Origin: Saccharothrix tamanrassetensis
GTDB taxonomy: Bacteria > Actinomycetota > Actinomycetes > Mycobacteriales > Pseudonocardiaceae
NCBI RefSeq assembly: GCF_014203665.1
Contig: NZ_JACHJN010000013.1
Span: forward strand, 1-64,000
Length of the DNA: 64,000 bases
Direction: 5' to 3'
The notes under the pieces were generated by a model. It had not been told where the DNA came from. It worked only from the letters and a program-made list of their open reading frames with translations, and did no database searches. Below, in pieces: positions 15,901-23,514 of the stretch. The position numbers and the translations under genes were made by a program. How positions within the stretch are numbered: the first letter of the stretch is position 1; each line of letters starts with the position of its first letter.

Positions 15901-17235
15901 CGCCCCTGGCTCGAACCGGACCGGCCGGTGCCGCTGGGGCACGTGCTCGCCGCCCAGCAGCGGACCGGCCGGACGGTGCCGGAGGTCGTCGAGCGGCTGC
16001 TGCGGTACTCGTACCAGACCAGTCTGCCGACCGGCGTGTCCCACCGGTTCTCCCGTGACGACCACGTGCTGCTGAGCCGGGACCTCGACGGCACCTCCCC
16101 CTGGCTGTCCGAAGAGCAGCGGGTCGGGCTCCACCACGTCTACCGCGCCGCCCACGTGCTGCGCACCACGGTGCGGGCGGTGGCCGGTCGGCTGGACGAC
16201 CTGGGCTTCCGGGTCGAACCGGGCAACCTCGAACCGGACTGGGTCGACCGGATCACCCCGGAGGTCACCGGTCTGCTGGGGTCCGCCGGGTCCATGCCGG
16301 CGGCGGACGGGGTCGTGGCGCTGTCCCAACTGGTCAACCTCGCCGACCAGTGGGACACCGCGCCCGGCGAGGTCGCGCGCAGGCTGGGCGACCTGGGCTT
16401 GCGGGTGCCGCCGCCGGAAGACCTGCCCGACCGGCTGGAGCCCGCCGACCGGGCGCTGCTGCCGAGGGTGGAGAACATCGCCGGGCTGCCACCGGGCCGG
16501 CTGTCGGTGGCCGTCGGGCACCTGGTCAAGGTGTCCGAGGAGACCGGGGCCACGCTGGTCGAGGTCGCCGACCGGCTCACCGGACTCGGCTTCGACGTCG
16601 TCGCGATGGCCGCGGTGCGCAACGGCTTGGACGACTTCGACCACGGCCTCCTCGACCACCTGGGGGCCCGGACGGGCTGGGCGGTCGAATCGTTCGACGC
16701 GAACGTGCTGATCGCGGTGGCCTACGAGCTGGAACGCAGCCCCGACGAGATCGCCGGACGACTCGCGGCACTCGGGTTCGGCGTGCCGGACCTGGCGCAC
16801 CTGAACCAGGTCCTGAGCAGCATCGACTACCAGCTGCTGAACGCGGACGGCGCAGTGCTGGTGACGCTGCCGGCCGGCAGCACGGTGCCGTTCGCGCACG
16901 CGTTGAAGGTGGCCAGGCCGGGCACCTGGACCGTGCCGGACGCGGTGCAGCGGCTGGGGGCCATGGGGTTCCGGGTGCGCGGCCCCGAGGCGGGGCACGA
17001 GAGCTTCGACCGACTGGACTTCGACCTGGCCGACAAGGTGGGGACTGTCAAGCCGATCAGGCCGCACCGGCTGCTGGCGACCGCCCTGTGGTTCGAGCTG
17101 CCCGTGCCGGAGGTGGCGCGGCGGTTGGCCCGGATGGGGCTGGAGGTGCCGGACCTGGACGTCGAGCTGCCGAAGCTGCTCGAACAGGTGCCGTACGAGA
17201 CTGCCGACCGGGGGTTCCGGGAGGGGGCGGGTTAG
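12913..17235 (+). CDS. Multi-domain HTH / helical / HSP90-like ATPase / winged-helix-repeat protein
   Basis: This 1440-aa cytoplasmic protein starts at ATG 12913 behind GGGAAGGG. Residues 6-75 look like an HTH (LAQFCADLARLHVECGKPTL, then SSIWDLLNAK). About 110-430 is all-helical and resembles the inactive-HD modules of actinobacterial conflict proteins. About 460-670 is an HSP90/GHKL ATPase with all signature residues: E493 and N497 in ELYQNALDAC, DNGIGM from D545, FGIGVMSYF with G593 and G595, and GHGTTVKLY from G650. About 680-800 is like the HSP90 second domain (VDGLYVRQ, LTVDRKSVLG). From about 916 to the end come eight winged-helix-like repeats of 60-70 residues. It is most like the wHTH-HSP90 class described in NTP-dependent conflict-system surveys. 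Its role as a sensor or defence protein is inferred. Confidence 0.75.
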   Translation: MPPEAVPGLAQFCADLARLHVECGKPTLKHLQSRTGRATSSIWDLLNAKITTRPPDLDLVLAVVRVCAEHARANGRRVSVNTEPEYWRDAHGRLETAVPLPPPPGPDPWVALVEHHVVWDRAADADQLRHRVAEVAGRLHERYRKAVASLDGDPWLDETLAERMTAWVTTLIGTTLQTRHLEFTAAEAALVALAPLAHQVRSAVLAAKLSGVAPTDLRHRDDEDDQDRDEYQRFLANREERRLVARTRQPAAADDADDIAWWLLFHRWAESRPEDVTVAMVVDDLALDDQPLRKMLTESLERLVRLFRLPPEGLRDGQRRKLKAKASYARVTAAQQSVREDLVGLLLAVAHAQAIELMSLSSTLVEHLGISKPVDLAQLRATLHDAYWDPIAIGLGLVAECRHEAVLEALREHVGRTDVMLGAIRAAAEYDALLEPLRALPARASADLVEPAVVDGKPVFVVPVTRLRLDESRVRELLMGEQLYGDKSLAIRELYQNALDACRYAKARLEYLEETSQLLSRWEGRITFVQDVDPVDGRYYLSCTDNGIGMGESELREVFSQAGIRFADRPEFLEEKARWAKAGVEFHPNSRFGIGVMSYFMLADEIEVTTSRMDQRGDEAGPPLRVSIAGPGHLFRIERLDGPGDHGLAGHGTTVKLYLRDGAEAPSCVGALQRLLGIAEFPTSAEHDGPPVDWEPSTFKPRSSRPGEEEGIDVRGPLVSSRPADGGEVIWCREGGALLVDGLYVRQPGGRGPLARMKGASDIRGAVVNLTGHRAPPLTVDRKSVLGDVSGHVGELLAGAAADLLAEGQDAFDFDWLCSVAETSPGIADVIASVAARDGYRLSSKVGSFDLAVTGCLPLDRDLSRRSRAVYGSRFRGRKDGDSLEARLLLWRLLALGGGDGLGGTPADARPLLPALPSDQVLIELAFGLSRSPDQTWHVDVGGVVVAAVTLGRDPRSVAERLSVLGFPVGDVGRFPDRRSFDPVDLTLLSRDLDGKRPWLEPDRPVPLGHVLAAQQRTGRTVPEVVERLLRYSYQTSLPTGVSHRFSRDDHVLLSRDLDGTSPWLSEEQRVGLHHVYRAAHVLRTTVRAVAGRLDDLGFRVEPGNLEPDWVDRITPEVTGLLGSAGSMPAADGVVALSQLVNLADQWDTAPGEVARRLGDLGLRVPPPEDLPDRLEPADRALLPRVENIAGLPPGRLSVAVGHLVKVSEETGATLVEVADRLTGLGFDVVAMAAVRNGLDDFDHGLLDHLGARTGWAVESFDANVLIAVAYELERSPDEIAGRLAALGFGVPDLAHLNQVLSSIDYQLLNADGAVLVTLPAGSTVPFAHALKVARPGTWTVPDAVQRLGAMGFRVRGPEAGHESFDRLDFDLADKVGTVKPIRPHRLLATALWFELPVPEVARRLARMGLEVPDLDVELPKLLEQVPYETADRGFREGAG

Positions 17236-17284
17236 GTGCTTCCTCCCCTATGCCGAGGGGCCCTCGTCCCCGTAGCTTGACGCC

Positions 17285-17575
17285 ATGTCGCCCAGGACGG
17301 TCGCCGCAGTGGTCGGTGTCGCGTTCTTCTTGGCGGGCTTGCTGATCATGCTCCTGCCGTTGACCGCGGACTCGCCCTCGGGGCTGGCGGTGCCCTGCGG
17401 GAACAGTGTCGGGATGGGGTTCGACGAGGTGTCGGCCGAGGCGGAGGGTGCCGCGTTGGTCGGCATCTGCGAGCGGTTGCGGGAGGTGCGGCTGGCCTGG
17501 GCCGTGCCGGTGACCGCGGTGGGGGTGCTGCTGGTGGTGGGCAGTTCCGTCCGGCGGCGCCGGCCGACCCCATGA
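17285..17575 (+). CDS. Small two-helix membrane protein (96 aa)
   Basis: MSPRTVAAVVGVAFFLAGLL opens the first hydrophobic helix. A 45-residue outside loop with two Cys (PCGNS and GICERL) follows, then a second helix (LAWAVPVTAVGVLLVVGSS) and a basic tail (VRRRRPTP). The Cys pair could form a disulfide outside the membrane. No family was recognised. It begins 49 bases after the HTH-HSP90 gene on the same strand and could be co-transcribed; the ribosome site is weak. Confidence 0.6.
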   Translation: MSPRTVAAVVGVAFFLAGLLIMLLPLTADSPSGLAVPCGNSVGMGFDEVSAEAEGAALVGICERLREVRLAWAVPVTAVGVLLVVGSSVRRRRPTP

Positions 17576-17601
17576 GGAACGCCCCGCTGACCGCATGAGG
17601 A

Positions 17602-17630
17602 ACGCCCGGCACCGAGCCGGTGCCGGGCGT
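17602..17630. terminator. Hairpin terminator between convergent genes
   Basis: The 13-bp perfect stem (ACGCCCGGCACCG and complement) has a 3-nt loop and serves the small membrane gene and lipA, which end towards each other. Just upstream the block CATGAGGAACGCCC is directly repeated (about 17573 and 17594). Confidence 0.7.
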
Positions 17631-17643
17631 CGTCGGAGCTCTC

Positions 17644-18645
17644 TCAGCGGGACAGCAGGGAGGTGATCTCCTGGGCCGCGCTGCCTGCCTCCAGCAGGTG
17701 GTGCAGGTTGTCCGGCAGCACGTCGCCGCGCTTCTGCACGGCCTGCGCGTAGAGCCTGCCCGCGCGGTACGAGGAGCGGACCAGCGGGCCCGCCATGACG
17801 CCGGAGAAGCCGATGGACTCGGCGGTCTCCTTGTGGGTCACGAACTCCTCGGGCTTCACCCAGCGCTCCACCGGGTGGTGCCGGGGTGACGGGCGCAGGT
17901 ACTGGGTGATCGTGATGACCTCGCAGCCCGCCTCGTGCAGGTCGGCCAGCGCCTCGGTGACCTCGTCCGGGGTCTCGCCCATGCCGAGGATGAGGTTGGA
18001 CTTGGTGACCAGGCCGGCCTCGCGGGCGCGGGTGATCACCTCCAGCGAGCGCTCGTAGCGGAACGCCGGGCGGATGCGCTTGAAGATCCGCGGCACCGTC
18101 TCCAGGTTGTGCGCCAGCACCTCGGGGCGCGCGGCGAAGACCTCGGCGAGCTGCTCGGGCACCGCGTTGAAGTCCGGGATCAGCAGCTCGACGCCGGTGC
18201 CGGGGTTCAGGGCGTGGATCTGGCGGACGGTCTCCGCGTAGAGCCACGCGCCGCCGTCCTCCAGGTCGTCCCGCGCCACGCCGGTCACCGTCGAGTAGCG
18301 CAGCCCCATCGCCTGGACGGACTCGGCGACCCGGCGCGGTTCGTCGCGGTCCAGGTCGGCGGGCTTGCCCGTGTCGATCTGGCAGAAGTCGCAGCGGCGG
18401 GTGCACTGCTCGCCACCGATCAGGAAGGTGGCCTCCCGGTCCTCCCAGCACTCGTAGATGTTGGGACAGCCGGCCTCTTCGCACACCGTGTGCAGGCCCT
18501 CGCGTTTGACCAGGCCCTTGAGCTCCCGGTACTCGGGGCCCATCTTCGCCTTGGTCTTGATCCACGAGGGCTTCTTCTCGATGGGCGTTTGACTGTTGCG
18601 GACTTCCAGTCGCAGCAGCTTCCGACCCTCAGGTACGACGGTCAC
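17644..18645 (-). CDS. lipA: Lipoyl synthase
   Basis: This 333-aa radical-SAM enzyme inserts two sulfurs into protein-bound octanoyl groups to make lipoyl cofactors on E2 and GcvH. The auxiliary-cluster cysteines are C55, C60 and C66 (CEEAGCPNIYEC). The radical-SAM cluster cysteines are C81, C85 and C88 (CTRRCDFC). The terminal RSSYRAG Ser, which ligates the auxiliary cluster in this family, is present. Length is normal. lipB lies 5 kb away on the same strand, separated by accessory genes; in mycobacteria they are adjacent. Confidence 0.95.
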   Translation of the reverse strand: MTVVPEGRKLLRLEVRNSQTPIEKKPSWIKTKAKMGPEYRELKGLVKREGLHTVCEEAGCPNIYECWEDREATFLIGGEQCTRRCDFCQIDTGKPADLDRDEPRRVAESVQAMGLRYSTVTGVARDDLEDGGAWLYAETVRQIHALNPGTGVELLIPDFNAVPEQLAEVFAARPEVLAHNLETVPRIFKRIRPAFRYERSLEVITRAREAGLVTKSNLILGMGETPDEVTEALADLHEAGCEVITITQYLRPSPRHHPVERWVKPEEFVTHKETAESIGFSGVMAGPLVRSSYRAGRLYAQAVQKRGDVLPDNLHHLLEAGSAAQEITSLLSR

Positions 18646-18660
18646 GACGCCAACCCTACG

Positions 18661-19581
18661 TCACGAGGGGTCGGGCGTGACGCCCGTGAGCTCGGCCGTC
18701 AGGTCCCACAGCCGGGCGGCCGCGAGCTCGTCGCGGGCCGCCGCCGAGGAGTCCGCGCGGGTGGGGTGTCCGCGCATGCCGCGCCAGCCGTCCGGGCCGT
18801 AGTACCCGCCACCCTCCACGTCCGGCGACGTCGCGGCGTAGAGCTGCGGCAACGCACCCTTCTCGACGCTCTGCGCGAAGAAGTCGCCGACCTTGGCACC
18901 CAGCGCCACCAGCGGGTTGCCGCGGGAGCGGGCCATGTTGGCGCTCAGCTCGGTGGCCGTGATGCCGGGGTGCGCCGCGACGGACGTCACGTCCACGCCC
19001 GCGCTGCGGCAGCGCCGGTCCAGCTCCCGGGCGAACAGCAGGTTGGCCAGCTTGGACTGGCTGTACGCGCGCCAGGACGAGTACCGGCGCACCTCGTAGT
19101 TCGGGTCGGCCAGGTCGAGCGAGCCGCCCGTGTGGGCGAGGCTGGACAGGGTGACCACCCGTGCCCCCGGCGTCGCGCGCAGCAGCGGCATGAGCTGCCA
19201 GGTGAGCGCGGCGTGGCCGAGGTGGTTGGTGCCGAACTGGCGCTCGAAGCCGTCGGCGGTGCGCCCCAGCGGCACCGCCATCACCCCGGCGTTGTTCATC
19301 AGCACGTCCAGGCTGCCGGTGCGCTCCCGCACCGCCGCGGCGGCGTCGCGGACCGACGCCAGGTCGGCCAGGTCGAGTGCGACCAGCTCCGCCGTGCCGC
19401 CGCCCGCGAGCACGCGCTCCAGGGCGCGCCGCCCGCGTTCGGGGGACCGGCAGGCGAGCAGGACGCGGGCGCCCTTGGCCCCGAGCACCTCGGCGGTGCG
19501 CAGGCCCAGCCCCGAGTTCGCCCCCGTCACCAGGACGGTGCGGCCGGTCTGGTCTGGGATGTCGCCTTCGGTCCAGGTCAT
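18661..19581 (-). CDS. Short-chain dehydrogenase/reductase
   Basis: This 306-aa Rossmann-fold oxidoreductase has the nucleotide motif TGANSGLG near the start, NNAGV in the middle, the catalytic Ser in TLSSLAH and the Tyr/Lys pair in YSQSKLANLLF. It belongs to the large retinol-dehydrogenase/protochlorophyllide-reductase-like SDR group (motif YSQSK, length about 300), NADP-dependent in most members; the substrate is unknown. ATG 19581 has AGGTGG upstream and is preferred over the GTG at 19590. It is followed closely by lipA, with lipA's promoter expected in between. Confidence 0.85.
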   Translation of the reverse strand: MTWTEGDIPDQTGRTVLVTGANSGLGLRTAEVLGAKGARVLLACRSPERGRRALERVLAGGGTAELVALDLADLASVRDAAAAVRERTGSLDVLMNNAGVMAVPLGRTADGFERQFGTNHLGHAALTWQLMPLLRATPGARVVTLSSLAHTGGSLDLADPNYEVRRYSSWRAYSQSKLANLLFARELDRRCRSAGVDVTSVAAHPGITATELSANMARSRGNPLVALGAKVGDFFAQSVEKGALPQLYAATSPDVEGGGYYGPDGWRGMRGHPTRADSSAAARDELAAARLWDLTAELTGVTPDPS

Positions 19582-19601
19582 GGTCACCACCTAACCCTGG
19601 C

Positions 19602-20063
19602 TCAGGCGCTCTTGGCGAGCCCGCGGTGCCGGACCGGGCTCGCGACGGCCGGGCCGGTGCGGATCAGGGCTGCGAACGCCGCGCCGACGCGCGAGATCGT
19701 GGCGCTCGGCTCGGACAGCTCGGCCAGGCCCGCGGTGAGCGCCAGCAGGCGCTGCTCGCGCTCGACGGCCTCGGTGGACGTCAGGTGCTCGTCCAGCACG
19801 GCCCGCAGCACGGGCTGCTCGGCGGCCAGGGCCCGCCAGGTGCGGGTGACGACCTCCACCCGGTCGTCCTCGCTGTCCTGGAGCGCGGCGCCGAGGCGTC
19901 CGGTGAGCTGCTGCATCCACCGGTAGTGCAGGGCCAGGAGCAGTTCGGCCTCGTCGGCGAACAGGTCCCGGTCGCAGGTCAGGGGTGCCGCGGGGTTGCC
20001 CGCGGCGGCGCGGAGCACGGCGTCCAGAGCGTCACGCCGTCGGTAGAAGTCGGTCCAACCCAT
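19602..20063 (-). CDS. Hypothetical protein divergent from TetR
   Basis: The predicted 153-aa mostly helical soluble protein (MGWTDFYRRRDALDAVLRAA...) has a good GGAGG before ATG 20063. No family was recognised. The 118-base gap to the divergent TetR gene contains three copies of a TetR-type operator, so this gene is the likely regulated target. It ends 20 bases before the SDR gene start on the same strand, so both may form one operon controlled by the repressor. Confidence 0.7.
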   Translation of the reverse strand: MGWTDFYRRRDALDAVLRAAAGNPAAPLTCDRDLFADEAELLLALHYRWMQQLTGRLGAALQDSEDDRVEVVTRTWRALAAEQPVLRAVLDEHLTSTEAVEREQRLLALTAGLAELSEPSATISRVGAAFAALIRTGPAVASPVRHRGLAKSA

Positions 20064-20113
20064 GATCACGCCTCCCTCTTCGTGGTGACCGGCGTCATAC
20101 CCGAGGTCTCCAA

Positions 20114-20170
20114 CATACCGCCGGTATGGCCGATGAGGCGAACATACCACGGGTACGTACCGTCGGTATG
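20114..20170. promoter_or_regulatory. Three tandem TetR-type operators
   Basis: Three 15-bp dyads occur: CATACCGCCGGTATG (20114-20128, perfect), CATACCACGGGTACG (20143-20157) and CGTACCGTCGGTATG (20156-20170). All follow CRTACC-NNN-GGTAYG. Half-sites recur just outside (CATACCC near 20097, GTACGG near 20173). They lie in the divergent promoter region between the 153-aa gene and the TetR gene. Confidence 0.75.
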
Positions 20171-20180
20171 TCGTACGGTT

Positions 20181-20846
20181 GTGAACGTGGTGACAGTGCG
20201 GTCGAGGCGTGTCGAGTACTCCGAGTCCACGAGGCAGGCCCTCGTGGCCAGCGCCGTGGAGCTCTTCACCAAACGGGGGTACGCGGGCACGTCGCTGGAC
20301 GAGGTGGCCAAGCGGGCCCGCCTCACCAAGGGCGCGCTCTACCACCACTTCAGCGGCAAACAGGCGCTGTTCGAGGCCGCCTTCGACTCGGTCGAGAACG
20401 CGTTCATGCGCAAGCTCGGCGAGATCGTCAGCGCGCCCGGCGACCCGTGGGACACCGCCATCGCCGGGCTGCGCGCCTACGTGCGGGTCTGCCTGGAGCC
20501 GTCCTACCAGCGGATCGTCATCCACGAGGCCCCGGTGGTGATGGGCTGGGAGCGGTGGCGCGAGGCCGAGGAGCACTTCAGCTACGGGCTGCTGCGCACG
20601 ACCATCGAGGTGCTGATCAACAACGGCGAGCTGGAGCAGCTGCCGGTGGAGACGATGGCCCGACTGCTGTTCGGCGCGCTGTCCGCCGGGGCGAGCACCA
20701 TCGCCGGGGCCGCCGATCCCCGCAAGGCCAGCGCCGAGGTGGAGCGGACCATCGTGCGGGTGGTGGAGGGGCTGCGGGTGAGCGAGGCGCCGCCCCGGGT
20801 GGTCGAGTCGCGCTCCGAGCACCGGTCCCGGTCGCGCCGCCGCTAG
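20181..20846 (+). CDS. TetR/AcrR family repressor
   Basis: This 221-aa regulator has a canonical N-terminal HTH (ALVASAVELFTKRGYAGTSL, DEVAKRARLTKGALYHHFSG) and a helical ligand domain of the C-terminal type seen in many actinobacterial TetRs. Four in-frame GTG codons at 20181, 20187, 20190 and 20196 are possible starts and no ribosome site is evident, so the message may be leaderless. The operators end 10 bases before the first GTG, so autoregulation is very likely. The C-terminus is Arg/Ser-rich. Confidence 0.9.
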   Translation: MNVVTVRSRRVEYSESTRQALVASAVELFTKRGYAGTSLDEVAKRARLTKGALYHHFSGKQALFEAAFDSVENAFMRKLGEIVSAPGDPWDTAIAGLRAYVRVCLEPSYQRIVIHEAPVVMGWERWREAEEHFSYGLLRTTIEVLINNGELEQLPVETMARLLFGALSAGASTIAGAADPRKASAEVERTIVRVVEGLRVSEAPPRVVESRSEHRSRSRRR

Positions 20847-20890
20847 CCGCCGGATCGCGGTACCGGTTCGCGGGCGATTAGCTTGGTCCC

Positions 20891-21826
20891 GTGGAACTGC
20901 GCATCTTCACCGAGCCCCAGCAGGGGGCTTCCTACGACGACCTGCTGCGTGTCGCACGCACCGCCGAGGACGCGGGCTACGGCGCCTTCTTCCGTTCCGA
21001 CCACTACCTCAAGATGGGTTCGGTCGACGGCCTGCCCGGACCCACCGACGCGTGGATCACGCTCGCCGGCCTGGCGCGGGAGACCGAGACCATCCGGCTG
21101 GGCACGCTGGTGACCGCCGCGACGTTCCGCCACCCCGGACCGCTCGCGATCTCCGTCGCGCAGGTGGACCGGATGTCCGGTGGGCGCGTCGAGTTCGGTC
21201 TCGGCTCCGGGTGGTTCGAGGAGGAGCACACCGCCTACGGCCTGCGGTTCCCGCCGCTGGGGGAGCGGTTCGAGCGGTACGAGGAGCAGCTGGAGATCAT
21301 CACCGGGCTGTGGGGCACGCCGGTCGGCGAGACCTACTCGTTCGACGGCAAGCACTACACGCTGGTGGACTCGCCCGCGCTGCCCAAGCCGGTGCAGTCG
21401 CCGGTGCCCGTGGTGGTGGGTGGCACGGGTGCGAAGCGCACGCCCGCGCTGGCCGCGAAGCACGCCACCGAGTTCAACCTGCCGTTCCCGACCGCCGAGC
21501 TCGCGGCGAAGCAGTTCGAGCGGGTGGACGCGGCGTGCCGGGCGATCGGGCGCGACCCGGCCACCATGACCCGGTCCGTGGCGCTGGTGGCGTGCGTCGG
21601 GCGGGACGACGCCGAGGTGGCCCGCCGGGCGTCGGCCATCGGGCGCGACGTGTCCGAGTTGAAGGAGAACGGGCTCGCGGGCACGCCCGCCGAGGTGGCC
21701 GAACGGCTGGCCCGGTGGCGTTCGGAGACCGGGATCAGCCGGGCCTACCTCCAGTTCCTGGACCTCTCGGACCTCGATCACCTGGAGCTGGTGGCCGCCG
21801 AGGTCGCGCCGCGGTTGCGCGGCTGA
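20891..21826 (+). CDS. LLM-class F420-dependent oxidoreductase
   Basis: This 311-aa luciferase-like TIM-barrel enzyme has the features LRIFTEPQQGASYDDLL, GAFFRSDHYLKM, LGTLVTAATFRHPG and the conserved GLGSGWFEEEH. Together with the VVVGGTGAKRT segment they place it in the actinobacterial F420-using LLM subgroup. Coenzyme F420 use is known for the family and is not shown here; the substrate is unknown. The start is a GTG with a weak ribosome site. It follows the TetR gene by 44 bases and may be co-transcribed with it. Confidence 0.85.
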   Translation: MELRIFTEPQQGASYDDLLRVARTAEDAGYGAFFRSDHYLKMGSVDGLPGPTDAWITLAGLARETETIRLGTLVTAATFRHPGPLAISVAQVDRMSGGRVEFGLGSGWFEEEHTAYGLRFPPLGERFERYEEQLEIITGLWGTPVGETYSFDGKHYTLVDSPALPKPVQSPVPVVVGGTGAKRTPALAAKHATEFNLPFPTAELAAKQFERVDAACRAIGRDPATMTRSVALVACVGRDDAEVARRASAIGRDVSELKENGLAGTPAEVAERLARWRSETGISRAYLQFLDLSDLDHLELVAAEVAPRLRG

Positions 21827-21875
21827 CGCCGGATCAGCCGGCGGGTCGACTGCGCCGACGTGGCGTCGGCGGGGT

Positions 21876-21996
21876 TGCCCGCGCGGCTGGACGCGACTTC
21901 GTGCGGCGGCTGCGCGGCTGACCGGACCTCGGTGGGCCGGTCAGGCGGCCGGCGGGTCGCCCGCGCGGCTCGAAGCGATCCCGCGGGGCGGCTGCG
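21876..21996. repeat. Imperfect direct repeat between convergent genes
   Basis: Two roughly 40-nt copies (21876-21914 and 21957-21996) share GCCCGCGCGGCT at one end and GGCGGCTGCG at the other. They lie between the convergent LLM and ArsR genes. Low-complexity GC sequence could produce this by chance. Confidence 0.35.
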
Positions 21997-22003
21997 GCGG
22001 ACG

Positions 22004-22489
22004 TCAGCCGCCCAGCTGACCCGCCACGTCCGAGGCGGCGGTGAGCAGGACGAGCACGGGGATGGTGGCGGCGGTCCGCAACCGGTAGCTGCCGCGCTTG
22101 TCCTGCTCGACCACGCCGGAGCCGGTGAGCGCCTTGAGGTGGTGGTACAGCTGACCGGTCGAGCCGAGCCGGGCGGCCTCCTGGAGCGCCGCCGCCGGCT
22201 GCGGTCCCTGCGCGAGCAGGGACCGGACGATGTCGACCCGCGCCGGGTGGGCCAGCGCGGCGAGCACCTCGATGCGGGGCCGGTCGGCGAGGGAGAGCGC
22301 GCGTTCCGGCGTCACGTCGATCTGCCACGTCACGCGCCCGCCGCCCAGCGCGACCCGGCCGCCGTAGCCGAACGCGCCGCCGCCGTCCTCGGCCTCGGGC
22401 AGCGCGAGCGCCTCGCGCCCGTCGCCCTCCAGGGCCGCCACGCGCTGCTCCAACTCGGCAAGTCGCTGCACCAGGTCCACCGTGGTCAT
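22004..22489 (-). CDS. ArsR-type winged-helix regulator with N-terminal coiled coil
   Basis: The 161-aa protein has residues 1-22 forming a heptad-like helix (VDLVQRLAELEQRVAALEG). A Gly-rich stretch follows. A winged helix occupies about 70-140 (VLAALAHPARVDIVRSLLAQ, QLYHHLKALTGSGVVEQ), as in ArsR/SmtB proteins, and a hydrophobic C-terminal helix (TIPVLVLLTAA) ends it. No metal-binding Cys are present. Its ATG begins one base after the stop of the serine-hydrolase gene, so translation is coupled. The pairing suggests control of the hydrolase or a response to cell-wall signals; this is inference. Confidence 0.8.
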   Translation of the reverse strand: MTTVDLVQRLAELEQRVAALEGDGREALALPEAEDGGGAFGYGGRVALGGGRVTWQIDVTPERALSLADRPRIEVLAALAHPARVDIVRSLLAQGPQPAAALQEAARLGSTGQLYHHLKALTGSGVVEQDKRGSYRLRTAATIPVLVLLTAASDVAGQLGG

Positions 22490-22490
22490 C

Positions 22491-23507
22491 CTACGAGAGG
22501 CTGACCTGGAACTCCCGCAGCACAGCGGGGTCGAGCAAGGCTCGTCGCACCAGGTCGACGAGGCTCGCGGCGGTCCGGAAGCGCTGTTCGTCGACCTCCT
22601 CGGTGAGCACCGCCGCCGTGCCGACCCGGCCGTCCTGCCACCGGACCCGGAGTCCGACGGTGACGATGCCGGGCAGCGAGCCGCCCTTGAAGCCGATGCC
22701 CGCCACGCCCGGCGGGAGGTCCGGGTCGTTCTCCAGGTGCCTCAGCGCCGCGGGGAACCGGTCCAGGGAGCGGTGCAGCCGGTGCAGGCCGGCTGCGGTG
22801 CCCCGCCAGGTGCCGCGGGCCCAGGGGCGTTGGCCGTCGTAGGTCTTCGGGACGTCCCGGAAGCGGCCGATCACCTCGAGCTGGAGCCGAGGGTCGCCGA
22901 GGTAGCGCTCCGGGTCGACCTCCCGGTCCAGGACGAGCCGGAGCCAGGTGCCGAGGATGGACGGGACCGGGGCGTCCGGCCAGCCCGCGCGGATGGCGGC
23001 GTGGCGCAGGGTGCGCTCGCCCAGCCGGTGGCGCAGGTAGTCGGCGGCGGCGTTGTCGCTGTGCCGGACCATGACCCTCGCGAGGTCGTCCAGGGTGACC
23101 GTCGCGTGCGGGTCGTCGGCGGTGTGACCGTTGCTTGACTTGAGGTCCAGGGTCTTGAGCGCCTGCTGGTGCGCGCCCCCGTCCAGGGCCAGGTAGTACT
23201 TCTCCCACTCGCCGACCGCCACCCGTTCGTCCGGCCCGGCCAGGCCCCGGCCGACCGCCGACCCGTACCCGGCGAGGTGGACGACCTTCACGGCGGACGC
23301 CAGGGGTTGGCGTTCGTGGGGTCTGTGGGCGACCCGGCCGCCTCGACCGTCGTCCACCACCACGGCCGCGTGCTGCCGGTTCGCCCGCAGCCAGCGGAGC
23401 CAGTCGTCGGGTTGGTCCTCCCGTGCCGCCACGGGCGGGGAGGGCAGCAGCAGGGTGCCGCCCGCCACACCGAAGGCGGAGAGCAGGTGCCGTCGAGTCA
23501 GGAGCAC
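22491..23507 (-). CDS. Secreted class-A beta-lactamase-like serine hydrolase
   Basis: This 338-aa exported enzyme has twin Arg (TRRHLLSAFGVAGG), suggesting Tat export. It carries the penicilloyl-serine fold motifs: SxxK with Ser71 and Lys74 (SAVK), SDN at 150-152 (SDNAAADYL) and the KTG equivalent KGGSL (near FKGGSLPGI). The class-A Glu166-type loop is not obvious, so a peptidase or esterase role is as likely as true beta-lactamase activity. GTG start at 23507. It is the first gene of a pair with the ArsR regulator. A dyad element lies just upstream. Confidence 0.8.
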   Translation of the reverse strand: MLLTRRHLLSAFGVAGGTLLLPSPPVAAREDQPDDWLRWLRANRQHAAVVVDDGRGGRVAHRPHERQPLASAVKVVHLAGYGSAVGRGLAGPDERVAVGEWEKYYLALDGGAHQQALKTLDLKSSNGHTADDPHATVTLDDLARVMVRHSDNAAADYLRHRLGERTLRHAAIRAGWPDAPVPSILGTWLRLVLDREVDPERYLGDPRLQLEVIGRFRDVPKTYDGQRPWARGTWRGTAAGLHRLHRSLDRFPAALRHLENDPDLPPGVAGIGFKGGSLPGIVTVGLRVRWQDGRVGTAAVLTEEVDEQRFRTAASLVDLVRRALLDPAVLREFQVSLS

Positions 23508-23514
23508 GACGAAT

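Noticed and set aside
19377..20180. Longer TetR protein starting inside the SDR region
   Set aside because: The added residues are antisense to the SDR and 153-aa genes and precede the operators; the HTH starts within 20 residues of GTG 20181.
22491..23507. True class-A beta-lactamase
   Set aside because: SxxK, SDN and KGG are present but the Glu166-type omega loop was not identified, so only a beta-lactamase-like hydrolase is claimed.
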